Below, in pieces: positions 1-16,400 of a DNA stretch of 64,000 bases. The translations under genes and the position numbers were made by a program. The stretch lies in NCBI RefSeq assembly GCF_000004075.3, contig NC_026659.2, positions 22,276,272 to 22,340,271 on the forward strand, read 5' to 3'. How positions within the stretch are numbered: the first letter of the stretch is position 1; every line of letters begins with the position of its first letter. The stretch comes from Cucumis sativus (lineage: Eukaryota; Streptophyta; Magnoliopsida; Cucurbitales; Cucurbitaceae). The notes under the pieces are model-generated. The model was not told the origin of the DNA. It did not search any database and was given only the letters and a program-made list of their open reading frames with translations.

Positions 1-3000
1 TAAATCCTTTTGAGACTGAAACTCCTAATTCTCACTTACTAATCTCTAAACCAACTTAATATAATGAAGCAAAGAACCCAAGTTTTATAATAAAAAGACA
101 AAAATAACTCGTTTAAAATGTCATAATAAAGATAGTTTCGTAAAGTATTAAAATTAATCAAAATTTATTAAATATATATATAAAAAATAAATTGAAGTCT
201 TTGGTAGAAATATCACATTTATTTTTAAAAAGAAAAACAAAAAAAAGTACTCAATTATGATATGCATCCAAGAAAAAGAAAAAGTGCTCAATTATGATTT
301 ATTCTCATCTATCACAACCAACATGAGATGACACTTTTTTACTAAAAACATAAAGCATCCCAATAAGTCCCCAAAAGTAAAGATGTCAAAGTCTCTAAGT
401 TGAGAGCATCATTTCAATTAACAAAAACCTACACCTTTTAGAAGAAAAGAAAAAACGTATTTTGGTGTATTCTAAATTGTTGTGTCGTCCGTTATTCAAA
501 TGTTTAATTATAAGTTATTACATTACATACACTTTTCTTAAAAGAATAAAAATTATTTTTCCTTGTAATAGGAGATACGTGAAAATGGATACACCCAAAT
601 ATTATATTTTTAAAATCACACATTGAAATTATTATCATTAATATATAGTTATAGTTGCAATAATTCTACTTTCAAACTTTCAAGGGTAGAAATTAGACCC
701 TCAAACTTATATAATAAAGTGTAAAAATCGTATAAATTTGAGATTCAATTTTTTTATAATCGAAACTTTAAGCATGTAACTGTAGTTAGTGTGAAGATAG
801 TTTAGAGATACATTTTACAAATTTATAAAGAAATATTCTAGATAGTTTTTTTTTCTTCGTTTTGGACAGCATAGATTTATAATTGTAGGGTAGGGTGTGA
901 TGAGAATAAAAAATGAAATAACTTCACAATTGAAAAGGCTAAACAAAGGACAAAAGAGAAAAGGGGTAGGGAAAAGGGTCTTTTAGCTTTTTAATATTTG
1001 TTAACAACACCCATATCTGTTGGTATGCAAAAGATCAAAATCCTCACTCTCCTTTCTCTCTTTTATTAACAATAAAGCACATGTTATATGAGCCACAAAA
1101 TTAAAATCATGAAATACATGATATGCACGTGGAACATTTGCATAAACTTTCATCACATGTTATGTTAGGTTCCCCCCATATATTAATTATCTGTATGTTC
1201 TCCTCTTTTAATAATATATGCATATTGCATACCATATATATGCCCACCAATCAGTTTTTCTTCTTAAGAAAAGAAAAGAAAGGACTTTGTATTATTATGT
1301 ATTGAAGTAGTTCTTTTTAGATGGGAAATCAATGTTCAAGAATCTTTAAAATGGGCTAATCTCTCCTTTGGGCGTTTGGGTCTTTTAATCTATGTATGCT
1401 TGGCCCAATTATCAATGTTATGTTAAATTCTCTAAGGAAACTTACATGGGCTGTTTGGAATTCAAGCATATCTACCCAAGTAGGTGTTGTTAAAGATATA
1501 GGAGGTTAATGTGGCTCTTTGAACAAAACACATTATTGTCCATGTAAGTTACTTCTAACATTGAACAAAGAGGATGAATCACCATCAAAGTGATAATGAG
1601 ACAAAGACTTACTTTCTAACATTGAACCATGGAGGTTGGAGGTAGTGGTCGTGGCTAGAGCATGTAGAAAGGGGAAGAGTAAGAGATAAGATTATAATAT
1701 TAGATTAACTATATTAGTCGTATATATGATTTTGAAGATTGTTTTAAAATATTTTGAGACGAAAAAGACATCACACTCAAGTTGTCTATCTAATAATCAT
1801 CATTTCTGTTACAAGATTTGTAATTAAAAGATCTTCCTTCTATTAGTAGATATGATCTTATATTCAGAGAAGATTTTAGGAACTAAGCTTCCATTCTTTA
1901 ATTCAATCACCCATCTTGGTTTGCGAGGCAATTGTTAGATTCTTGGTGGTGGTGTGTGTGCATAGAAATGTAGTTGGACAAGAACCTCTGTGAATCAAGA
2001 AACCAAATGATAGTAAGTCCTTTAGTTTATGTGGATTTTTATTGTTGTTTAGTTTTGGGAAGAGAAGGTCAAGCTTCTGTTGCATGAAGAAATAAAGAAC
2101 CTTAATTCACTTTTTGAAGATGAACGTGATTAAGGGGAGATTCTCAACTGGTTGATTGAAGAGAAATATGATTAAACGGGAGACTTTAGTTGATTATGAT
2201 CATAAGATTGTAATTATCATTTATATCTCAAAGAAATAAAATCTCTAATCTTGGGTCAAACGTTATATATCAAATTAAGTTAACAATATCTTGTGTTCCT
2301 AACGTGTTTACTTATTGTCCTATCTGTTATATCTTCAGCCAATAACTGAGGGAACTTCTTAAACACTGTCGTTGACACCCTTATTGTTTTATAATGTCTT
2401 TAAAATAAATATATGTTAGATATATAATTGTTTTTTTTTTTTTTTTATCTTATACGACTCTAGAGTTTCAATTTTGTTACAGTAATCTATAAAAATTAAG
2501 ATGTAATACCAAATTTTAAAGTTAGGACATTATATTTTTAATTGAAAGTAATTTTTTTAAAAAAAAACTAATTAATGATTTAAAATTAAAGTTGATAAAC
2601 TTATTAGACACGACATACAAATAAAATAAAAGGTTAAAAGAGACCCATTAGAAATATTTGGTAAGTGTTTGATGTATTGGATAGAAAAAGACTAGTTCAA
2701 TTCATTGGATTGAAGTCTAATTAGTCCAGCAACTCTAATTATTATTATGTCTTTGTTGCTCAATAACGTAAGAGGTGATTGAAGATTCAAACCCTTAACC
2801 CTTAACGCTTCATTCTAGTGAGTTAAGAAACATTCAGAATAAGTCGTAAAGCACTTTATTAAGGAGGATAATAAGGTAATTCAATCATTTCTTTGACTGC
2901 CACATGTCGCCCATGTAGGATTAGAAAATGACTTCCATGTTCCAATAATATTTAAAAAGATATTAAATGACAATATTGCCCTTCCTATTTTAAGTTGGGT

Positions 3001-3532
3001 TTCTTTTATATTTTGGGTTTGTAATAGAGTATTATTTTTCAATACATTTTGATCTTACTAATTATCACAGTGTTTTTTAGAGATTATTTTGATCATGTAT
3101 GTCTTGTTGGTTTAAAGTCCATTTCTAGTCCTTCTTAATTAGGTGAAGATTCTTGAAGTTATGACCCTAAGATTTGAGAACACATTTCATTATCTTTCTA
3201 ATATTAATATTTGGTTTTGAAAATTGTTAAAACTCTTACATGACATTATATAGTTTACTGATCTAAAATTTGTTAATAGATGAGATAATTAAGATTAGAA
3301 ACAATGAAATGGGAATGACACTTTTCTTTTTATGTTTGACACAATATGTTGGTTGGACTCGTAGTGAAAACATATTTAGAGTAGAGGAGTGTATATAAGT
3401 TTTTAATTCTTTAAAATATATGATGGAATAAATTAAAGTAGTTTGTGATCGTTTGAGATCAATTTATACTAAACGACCGAAAAATAAGGCATGAAATAAA
3501 ATATATTTTAGTAAAGATACACCATATTCTAT
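1..3532. other. AT-rich intergenic DNA
   Basis: No exon, RNA gene or clear transposon is visible on either strand. Open frames are short, lack homology I recognise and have no splice context. The sequence is made of A/T runs and short direct repeats typical of plant intergenic DNA. Confidence 0.6.
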
Positions 3533-4233
3533 CACTAAAAGAAATAAAAAAAAAAACGTCTGAAAAGGATTTTCCAACTCGTAAATTCGTCTCGGATGAA
3601 AGTCGAAAAAAATATACTGTGAGAATATCCCGATATCCTATATTTTTTTAAAAAAATACCTTCCCATAGTCATCATCTTCGTGGTTGGATAAACATCCAT
3701 TTGATCATCTTATTTAACTTTCTCTTCTTTCGTAGCTGTTGTGTGCAAACAAACATATGCAAAAATTCAAGCCACAAAGACGCCAAGCAGTAAACAACAA
3801 GCAAAATAAAATCATATTTTACCTTCTAAACTCACCATGGTTGCCAAGAACGTAAAGAGTTATTACAACACATTTCAGATAGTTGAATATAACAAAGACA
3901 CTTAGAATAAAAGAAAGCCAATGATAGAAAATTAAATTAAGAACAAAGGGTTTATATTTAAGATTTTGAACTTTGAATTATCTCCTACAAAGAAGTTATG
4001 AAAGAGACCAAGACGGAGGGAGCGGACCATAACGTACGAACAACTGTGTGTTCTGTGAAGACAAAACTCAAATATGTAAGGGATCTCCCAACGCACTTCG
4101 TGAACGTCAGACGATCCACCTATTCCAGACGAAGTAAAGTACAACGTTGAAAAAAGTGACCTCCATAATGACATCAGAAAAGTTCAAAATTTTTAAAATT
4201 TCTTCTAACTAAAATACTTATTTTTGTGTAGTG
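3533..4233. mobile_element. Non-autonomous CACTA-type DNA transposon
   Basis: The 701-bp segment starts with CACTAAAAGAAATAAA and ends with the complement of CACTACACAAAAATAA. These are imperfect terminal inverted repeats of the CACTA (En/Spm) class. It is flanked on both sides by TAT (3530-3532 and 4234-4236), the 3-bp target duplication expected for this class. No transposase is encoded inside; the longest internal frame (80 codons, minus strand) is unlike any transposase I know. The termini and duplication are seen directly; the class is inferred from them. The TIRs are diverged, so it is probably an old, non-autonomous copy. Confidence 0.6.
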
Positions 4234-4261
4234 TATAAAGGACAATGTTATGAAATTTGGT

Positions 4262-4975
4262 TAATAGAAAATTTTTACCTTCCCTTACTAAACTAATTGT
4301 ACAACAAGGCGAGAATTGACATGCAAAAAAAAAAAAAAAAAAAAGAAAGAAGACGAAAATTTATTTATAGTTTACCCTTGATTTTATCGTAGATAGAAGT
4401 AAGCAAGGGTGTCGAACCCAAAAGAGTGATCGATTTTTCTTTGAATGAAATGCTTGGAAATATAGAGATTAGTAACATAAGGAAGATAAAAATATTGAAA
4501 ACAAATTGGGAGAAATTGTAGGAGCTCGGGGATGAGAAGGGGAGTTTGGTATAGAAAACAACTCACAAAAGAGAAAGAGTAGATATTGAATATCAAGATG
4601 GTAAGTGAGACATGAGCTTAGATTTACATCAAATCATTGAATGAAAGAAGGTAAGGAAATTGAATTATGCCTAGCTTAAAACAGAATTTGATTCAAGAAT
4701 TCGATTCAAGATCAATTACTTACAAAAAAAAAAAAAAATAGATAGTGAAACTTAGTTTAGAGTCCAAAGAAAAGTTTGAGCATAGGAAGAGGTAAAAAAG
4801 AAAACCCTCCTTATAAAAAAAAACACATATTAACTATGGTCTCAAAATAATTAAAACAAAATTAAATACACAAAGGCTAAAATAGTAATTTGATTAAAGA
4901 GAAAAAACAAGAAAAATAATAATAATAACAACAACTATATATTCTTGGTTGGAATAAGGCAAATGAGGTGATAAT
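4262..4975 (+). repeat. Diverged duplicate of the region upstream of the reductase gene
   Basis: Stretches here match, in the same order and orientation, the DNA directly upstream of the monodehydroascorbate reductase gene (about 6960-7310). Both copies contain ACCTTCCCTTACTAAACT, then a poly-A stretch followed by TCCAAAGAAAA. Both then have TCAAAATAATTAAAACAAAA and CTAAAATAGTAATTTGAT, and finish with ACTATAT just before a TTGG block. This copy carries extra sequence (about 4310-4720) missing from the other. Similarity stops at the leader of the gene, so no second coding copy follows. Confidence 0.6.
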
Positions 4976-6959
4976 TTTGACAATATTTCTTCAAATACCA
5001 TAAACATAATATCCTTCACAATTGCAAAAAAATAAAGAAGAGGAAAAGAAAAGGTAGTATGTGGCAGAGATAGAAGGGATATTGTTATCGTTATCCTTCT
5101 CCCCTCTTAGCCCATGCTTCAATTTGAAGGCCCTTTGTTTGTTGTCACCACCAACCCACATGGCTTCATTTCATTTGTTCACCTATCTCCTCCTCTTCTC
5201 CTCTTGCTTTTCTTGGCCTCAAAGAAACATTCCATATCCAATTTAGTATTCAAATAATGAACGCCTTCTATATTCATTTCATTTACAACTTTCTACCTCT
5301 TCAACCTCCGCCCCAATATCCCACCTGTCCTCCATTTAGCATGGGTGGAAAATGGATTTTCTCATTATTATTATTATTTTAGTTTTAAAAATTATCTCCC
5401 TTCTCGAATGCCAAAATATAACATTTAAAAGACTTGTTAAACGACCGTACCAACCAAATCGAGTTCGAACTCCCATTTCATTTTTTATTGAATTAACAGA
5501 TCAACTTGCTTTTCAAGAACATTTATTTTTTATTTCAATAATTTTCTAAACAAAAAAATTTCGACATATTTCATTTTATTACGAGAATAAATCCTACTAC
5601 TTATAGTCCTAAAGTTTCCACGTTTGAAAAAAAAACTTGGGACGTATCACTCAAATCATTGTTCTGATACTACATGTAGCTTCTCCCGACCAAAATGTCT
5701 AATATTTACAACACTTTGATAGTTAAAGGTCAAGATATTTCTGATCAAGAAATTAATGTGACTTGTGAAGTACAACAATTATTAGGAAATAATCGAGTTA
5801 GAGTGCTTATGATGGTCTAATGAGAGGAATGGAAGTGGTTGACATGAGAGCTCCTCTAAGTGTTTAAGTCGACGGAGCTGACTTTCGGCCGAATTTTCAA
5901 TGTGCTTGGAGAACCTAAATATTGTCCTTTCATATTTTAAATTAGTTTTTTTCCTTTTTAATTAATATTCTAGGTTTTTATATAGACTAATTTGATATAT
6001 TTATAAATTTTTTAAAATGTTATATATTTTAATTATTTTAAATTTATTTTTGTATTTGTAACTATTTTTTATTTATTAAGGTAGAAAACAGATTAAAAAG
6101 TCTTTCCTCACCAAAAGAAAGGCAAAAGCCCAAAAAGAATTCCAACCATGAGTCACGGTTATTCGAACTTATTATTGTTTGACTATATGGTTAAGTTCCA
6201 ACTTATGACCAATGTGAAAAAAAAAAGTGCTTTTGCTTTAAATTTGGACTACACACTATTTTTGTTTAAATATTTTTCAATCCAAATAATAAAGAAAATA
6301 GAGGATACAAAAAAGATAATATTCGTGTAGTTACTCTTAGGTGGAGATTCTCAAAAATAAAAAACCATAAGATTTGGTTTTGGAAGCGGCTTAAATCTAA
6401 TGATTTAAAGATCGTTGTTAAAACAAGATAGTTGACTTTAGGTTTTTTTTTAATAGATGAAAGAATTATGATAGAAATGGTAAGATGAGAATATATTAAT
6501 TGGACTCGGTACCAAAAATATCTTTGAAGAAAGCATTTATAAATATTCAATTTTTCGAACTGCAAGCTGTTATATGTATTTACCTTGAAATAAGACCTAT
6601 AATTATAATAATAATATATTTATTTTTTTATATGAATAAGAATAGATCCTTTATATCAATTTCAATTTATAGGAAGTAACTTAAAATTACTTCTAAGAAA
6701 TATTTTAATAAAAATAATGGTGGTAGGGTCCAATGGATATACTCATTATTTTATTAAAAAAAGTTTGATTTCCAACCATTTTAGAGGGGAGAGTTAAAAT
6801 AGGATAAAAATAATTTTGATATCTATTCAAATAATAAAATATAATCTTTAACCTAAGTTGATACAAAATAAAATAAATTTAGGGCATAGGAATAAAGAAA
6901 AAATAATTTTAAAATATAAGATGACAAAATCTATTTAGGATATTCAATAAATGTTAACA
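4976..6959. other. AT-rich intergenic DNA
   Basis: I see no supported gene. Short frames around 5061-5246 and 5352-5549 lack recognisable domains and look like chance frames in pyrimidine-rich DNA. Confidence 0.5.
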
Positions 6960-10822
<3,863 letters not shown>

Positions 10823-11601
10823 GAAGATTCGTTTTTACAGAGTTCAGCAAAAGCATCAAACATTGAAGTTTTGATGATGTACCAATCATGTACTTGGTAT
10901 CATTATTAACAGTAGTAAATATTGAATGCTAGAAAAATTATATTCAATTATAGAAATGCTATAAAGTTCATAATTTACATACTTCACCAGGGAAGGTCAT
11001 TAGCTTTGTTTGTAGTGTTCATCGTCGCTTGACCAGAAAATTTCTCATATTGATTTCAGATGTCTTGGGGATCATCTGTGAAGGAATGAATTCTTCAAGC
11101 TTGAAATGAAGTTTGAAGTTTGATTCGCTATTCATTCTAATATTCTCTCCCAATTATTTCTCCCCACATTTGAAGTTTGAAGTTTGGAAGAGCAAAAGTA
11201 ATTAAAATTATGAAAATGATAGTTATTGTAAATTAAGAAAGCGAGAGAAATTGTGTGCGTTGAGAAAAGTAGTTTTTGAATTAATAACAATGATAATACA
11301 CAAGTGAGAAATGGAGGAAGGTTTCAAATGTCTTCATTTTACAATTTTTTTATGAAGTAGAAATTTAATTTAGAACGAATCATCAATATGGTTGACACGA
11401 ATTTTGATATTGTGGAGTTGAAAGAAAAGGTTGGCCCTTATTCAAAACACAAATGTTATTTCTTATTAGAAAAAACTATAACCACAAATTCAAAACACTT
11501 TAATTCTCATACAAATAATAACACTATGCTATGAGCTCTTTTTAAACAAATTGAATTACTTTATAACTAATATTTTGTTATGACCTTTCCTACACAAAAA
11601 A
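10823..11601. other. 3' UTR and intergenic DNA
   Basis: The reductase 3' UTR grades into AT-rich spacer. No further gene is seen before the tRNA. Confidence 0.5.
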
Positions 11602-11673
11602 GGGCATTTGGTCTAGTGGTATGATTCTCGCTTTGGGTGCGAGAGGTCCCGAGTTCGATTCTCGGAATGCCCC
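11602..11673 (+). tRNA. tRNA-Pro (anticodon UGG)
   Basis: The 72-base gene folds as a full cloverleaf. The acceptor arm pairs GGGCATT (11602-11608) with AATGCCC (11666-11672). The D region contains the box A-like GGTCTAGTGGTATGA, and the anticodon stem pairs CTCGC with GCGAG around the loop TTTGGGT. The anticodon TGG is at 11634-11636 and reads CCA proline codons. The T arm contains GTTCGATTC (box B). No CCA is encoded and there is no intron. A run of five Ts directly follows. It is a nuclear-type tRNA, not a plastid copy as far as I can judge. Confidence 0.93.
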
Positions 11674-11678
11674 TTTTT
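11674..11678 (+). terminator. RNA polymerase III terminator of tRNA-Pro
   Basis: Five Ts directly after the discriminator base form the standard polymerase III stop signal. Confidence 0.8.
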
Positions 11679-11744
11679 CTCTTCTCTTTAATTGTTTTTT
11701 TTTTGCTAAATCTCTATTGGTAGAAATAATATAAAAATTTGTAT

Positions 11745-11754
11745 TATATATAAA
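11745..11754 (+). promoter_or_regulatory. TATA box of the L12 gene
   Basis: TATATATAAA lies about 100 bases before the L12 start codon. A pyrimidine-rich leader follows, including a TTTC repeat at about 11795-11824, as is common for highly expressed plant ribosomal protein genes. Confidence 0.55.
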
Positions 11755-11793
11755 TCCAATTCTCCCAACCAACTCCTTATCCTATCTTCTTCT

Positions 11794-11794
<1 letters not shown>

Positions 11795-11824
<30 letters not shown>
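11795..11824 (+). repeat. (TTTC)n microsatellite in the L12 leader
   Basis: About seven TTTC units sit between the TATA box and the start codon, so the repeat probably lies in the transcribed leader. Confidence 0.8.
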
Positions 11825-11855
11825 ATTCAATTCTTCACCAAAAGAAGAAGAAACA

Positions 11856-12407
11856 ATGGCTTCTTCACTCTCAACTCTCACCCTCAATACCCCATTGCAC
11901 CTTCCTCGTTCCCATTCCTCATTCTCCCCTCTTTCCTTCAGACCCACAACCCTCCAATTCCCCTATCGCCGCCCCACCCACCTCCGTCCCATTGCCGCCG
12001 TCTCCGCCCCGGAGAAAATCGAAAAACTCGGCTCCGACATCTCCAGCCTCACCCTCGAAGAGGCTCGGCTTCTGGTTGACTTCCTGCAAGACAAGCTTGG
12101 CGTGTCTGCCGCGGCCTTCGCCCCGGCTGCTGTGGTGGCAGCACCTGGAGGCGCTGTTGGGGGGGAGGCGGCAGCGGAGGCAGTAGAGGAGAAGACGGAA
12201 TTCGATGTGGTGATTGAGGATGTGCCTAGTAATGCAAGGATTGCTGTGATTAAGTCAGTGAGAGCAATGACAAGCTTGGCTTTGAAGGAAGCTAAAGAAC
12301 TTATTGAAGGGTTGCCAAAGAAGTTTAAAGAAGGGGTTTCAAAAGAAGAAGCTGACGATGCTAAGAAACAGCTTGAAGAAGCTGGAGCTAAAATTGCCAT
12401 TGTTTAA
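11856..12407 (+). CDS. RPL12: Plastid ribosomal protein L12 (bL12c), nuclear encoded
   Basis: Stalk protein of the chloroplast 50S subunit, which recruits translation factors. Single exon, 183 aa, with the ATG in an AACAATGGC context. Residues 1 to about 50 are Ser/Thr/Pro/Arg-rich with few acidic residues, as in a plastid transit peptide. The mature protein starts near [12 protein letters not shown]. Residues about 53-86 form the dimerising N-terminal domain ([20 protein letters not shown]). Residues about 85-110 are an Ala/Gly hinge. Residues about 113-183 are the globular C-terminal domain, with [17 protein letters not shown] and [20 protein letters not shown], which is diagnostic of L12. 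The 5' half of the coding sequence is strikingly GC-rich and the 3' half is not. Downstream, the universal stress protein gene faces it tail-to-tail. Confidence 0.95.
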   Translation: MASSLSTLTLNTPLHLPRSHSSFSPLSFRPTTLQFPYRRPTHLRPIAAVSAPEKIEKLGSDISSLTLEEARLLVDFLQDKLGVSAAAFAPAAVVAAPGGAVGGEAAAEAVEEKTEFDVVIEDVPSNARIAVIKSVRAMTSLALKEAKELIEGLPKKFKEGVSKEEADDAKKQLEEAGAKIAIV

Positions 12408-13413
12408 TCATTTGGAGAAGCCAAAAACAAAGAGTTCATTTGTTTTAGACAAACTTACTTAATCTTGAGGATTCTTTTTCTTCTCTTTTTTTTTTTTTTT
12501 GCTTGATGTGAATTGTGAAGTTGTTCTGACATATGCCCACCGCCAATCTTTGCTTGTTTTTGTGCTGCAATTTGGGTTCTCTTTTCTTCTTCCTTCACTG
12601 GTTTATGGAAAATAAATTACATAAACTTGCATTTCAAGTTCTCTTTTATGTGGAATTTCATACCAATTATCTTAGAGAATGGTTTTAGCTAATATTTCAC
12701 ATGGAAAGATGATACAAGATATGGATACAATCGTATCTACGATGATACTTCGTTTTCTAGAAGATTAGTTAGCATATAAATATGAGTGGAATATGTTTAT
12801 TTTATTAAAAAAAATTTAAAGATATAAGTAAATTTAAAAATAAAAGGACACGAAATGTAAGCTGAGATAGAAGCATAAAATGTCAAGTTATTGACAGTAA
12901 TGTAAAATATAATACAAATAAGCAAAGAATTTTTCACTGAAATTCAGAAGATATCATCAAGTGGGTTAGAATGAAACCATCAAGATGAATATTACTTGAT
13001 TCTAAGGTTTTGCCTTGTTATCTTTTTCGTTTAGTTTTGGGTTAGGGCATCAAACTTTTTAAGTAGGCTACTTGGTTCTATTCTAGAGGGGGAAAAACCG
13101 TTAAATCGCATATCAGATAGTAAGTGTACAAGAGTGTCTGGCATTTGATATGATATCGATTCTCAATGTGTTTGTTGCTTCATAGGAAAGGATGTTACCA
13201 ATTCCCAAATGGGTCATCACTCATCAATCAATTCAACAAACAATGGTTGGCTGTATATTTGAACAGAACCACAAGACAAGTACAAATCAATAACGCATTG
13301 GCAAACCTTTACATACTTGATAGAATAGACGAGACACTCACCAAAAGTTTCTTATTTATAAACAAGAGGATGAAACGAAATCAAAGATGTAATAAGTTTT
13401 AACGGCTGAAAGG
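12408..13413. other. 3' UTRs and spacer between convergent genes
   Basis: The spacer between the L12 stop and the stress protein stop contains a T-rich L12 3' UTR and AT-rich DNA. A small frame at 13166-13402 has no recognisable domain. Confidence 0.5.
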
Positions 13414-16400
13414 TCAGTCGTCGACAGGATCATCGGGTGTTTCGTCCTCCCTACGTTTAATCGTAATGACAGGGCACTCAGCATGTTTTGCACAGAATTC
13501 ACTAACAGTGCCCACAAAAACCCTACACACATACACAAGAAGAATTCCAGGCAGTTAGGCTTTCAATTCCATAAAAGGACAAATAGTAAATAGAGGCTCT
13601 AAGGCAGCTCTAAGACTGGAGATTGGAAGAAATGAAAACATGTGCCTTGTGCTTGAGAATCAGTAATGTAGAAGTACTAATAAAACTAAAGCATACTTTT
13701 TGAATGGGCCAAGTCCCCGGCTTCCCACAACTAGAAAATCGGGTTGAATGCGTTTCACCTCCAGGCAAATTACTTCAGTTGGATCGCCTTTCTTAAGCCA
13801 AGCTTCAGAAGCAACCTGTAAAAATTGCAAAATGAACACGACCAACTTACAAAAGAACTATACAGAACAACTGTGTGAATAAAATATAGGTAATTGCAAC
13901 AAACAGCACTTTTAAGGCTAATAATTGTTTGCGTAGAAACATTTTAAAAGAATTACAAATATAACAAAATTTAGGAAAGTGGTAGACTTATATTGCTAAT
14001 CAAGTTTTATAAGTGATAGACTCTATCATTGATCGACTCCTAGTAGCAATATGGACTACTACTATGCTTTTAAGAGTTGAATTTAAATTTTACTTTTACT
14101 ATATTTGTAAATTATTTTTCCTTATGCTATATCTCAAATAATTTGGACCTAATTATTATATTTGCAACTATCCTTAACATTAATGAGTCTTGACAAAGAA
14201 GAAAAACAAGGGGACAGTTGCAAATACAGTAATCAAGTCCAAAGTATTTGTAAATATAGTACAATGCAAAAGATTTTGTGATTTTGTAGATGTGACAAAA
14301 TTTAGTTTAGTTCTCAAAGTTTAACATCGATACACCCTATCAGGTAGAGTCTATCAGCAATAGAGCCTATCCTTGATAGATTTTGCTACATTTGCAATTT
14401 TTTATTAATGTTGCAATACTCTTATTATTATCTTGAAAGTGTTATGCAATGTAATTACTGAAAAGAGAAAAAAAATCCAAAATTGTTCTCTTCTTTGTGT
14501 GTTTAAACGACATGGCAACATTGTTTGGTATTTCAGGAATATGAACAGCATGTAAAGGGTGACAGCACAATTACATATTTAGATTGACAGATCGCTCCAC
14601 CATGAGAAGTTGTATAAACATGAATTACATTACCCCAATTTCGTGGCATCTAGTGACAAAGTACTCCAGTAGATGAAGCCCTCTTGCGTTGTCCCTTTTC
14701 TTCAACTCTTTAAAATCATCAGGTGATGCAAAGATACTATCTACCTCATCAAAACCTAAAAGAAAAAAGAAAAAAAAATCAAATGAGGGCAGCAGCACTG
14801 TTGTGATTAGTATTTGTTTAACATATGATATATGAATCGGTATCATTTTCAAATATGGGACACTGTCATCCCACATCAGTTCTCATTGTAATTATATAAG
14901 AAAAAGAAGAGAGTAATCAGAGAAATGGGAGAAGTTGTCCAGAAGGTTTAATAACTGAACATGTTCAAGAGGTGCAGCAGCATTATATTAATATTGGAAA
15001 AAAAAATTATCCACTTCTTCAAGTTGTCGTATGGTACCTACTAATGAAGCCAGTAAACATTATGTTGAGAACTATTGTAGAACAGTGTGAGAGAGATGGT
15101 CTTCCTCAAAAATGACCAATTGACTTAAAAGTATCATAAAGAGGGTAAAAGTGATAAATATGTCTATATTATGACCACACTAGAAAAACAACAATTGGCA
15201 ATTTATCTTGTACATATTGCTGGTCTATGACTCTATGAATTTATGGTAAGTATTATTGTTGACTGCAAAACATTCACAAACCAACTCAAGGAAGCACATG
15301 CATCGCATGGTGTCTGGTTATCTAAGATAACAATGAATTTAGGATGTGTTCTGAGAAAAATAAATGTTTTTTGGTTAAAGCACAGTCCTAAATTTGGTTA
15401 TACAAGAAATACTATAAGGCACATTGAGTAAGGCTTTTTTAGTGCTTTTCGAAATTTTAAAATTACTTTTGATAATCAAACGAAAAACTAATTTTGAAAA
15501 GTACTTATGATGGGTTAAACGCACTTTTCACCCTCTTAAAAGACATCCTGAACTCATTCTAAGAAAAGCATCCAATTACAATAGAAAACTCAAATTCAGA
15601 AAACAAATACAAAGCTCAGTGAAGAACAAAATCAAATCGAGCAAAGTTTCCCTCCACAGCATATCTATCTGAACTAGAATTAAATCGTTTATTATTGTTA
15701 TTATTTTAAATTTTGGGCATGTTTGGAACATGGAAGCATGCAATAAGACCTTATTACTAAAATAGGATAACAGTTTGTACCTCTGTTTATGAGTCCTTAA
15801 GTTCAATAGGACTCGGGGCATGTTTTAGGCACATAGAAAACATGCTCAGACGAGAAAATGAAGGAAAAGAGACCAAAAATTTTTCAACAATCGTATTAAG
15901 AAATAAATAAACACCTTGTAGAAACTAAACAGACGGAAAATACTAGAATAAGGCAGGGATAAGTTTACTTGATAAATGCAATGAAGTTATGTGAGAAGAC
16001 ATGAAGATAAATATTAAAATATAGATGTTTTTTGTTTGTAGGACATTTGATCGTATTTTACAGAAGGAGAAAGATGCAAGCTCCATTCACATGTACTGTG
16101 TTTGGTGGTTGTACGGAATTTTGTATATAATTATAAAGAATATATGTCATAGAATTGTGTGAGTGAATTGTAAAAATTAGCAAAAACTTGAAAATCACTG
16201 TTCACAAGTTTGATAGTTTCAAAAGAACTAAGACAACTAGGCTTGCTCTATAATACAAGTCATCAATGAAAGCAAACTAAGAAAAGCAAGATTTCAAAGG
16301 CGGTTACTTTGTTCTAGAAAAACTAAAAGACTAGTTATTAAATCAAGTTTATCGATCAACCACTTGATCTTCCTTACTTCTGAAACAAATTTGGTTCAAC

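Noticed and set aside
5061-5549. Two small plus-strand frames with signal-peptide-like starts
   Set aside because: Hydrophobicity comes from pyrimidine-rich DNA; there is no domain and no promoter or splice context.
11963-12400. 145-codon frame opposite L12
   Set aside because: Antisense shadow of a GC-rich coding sequence.
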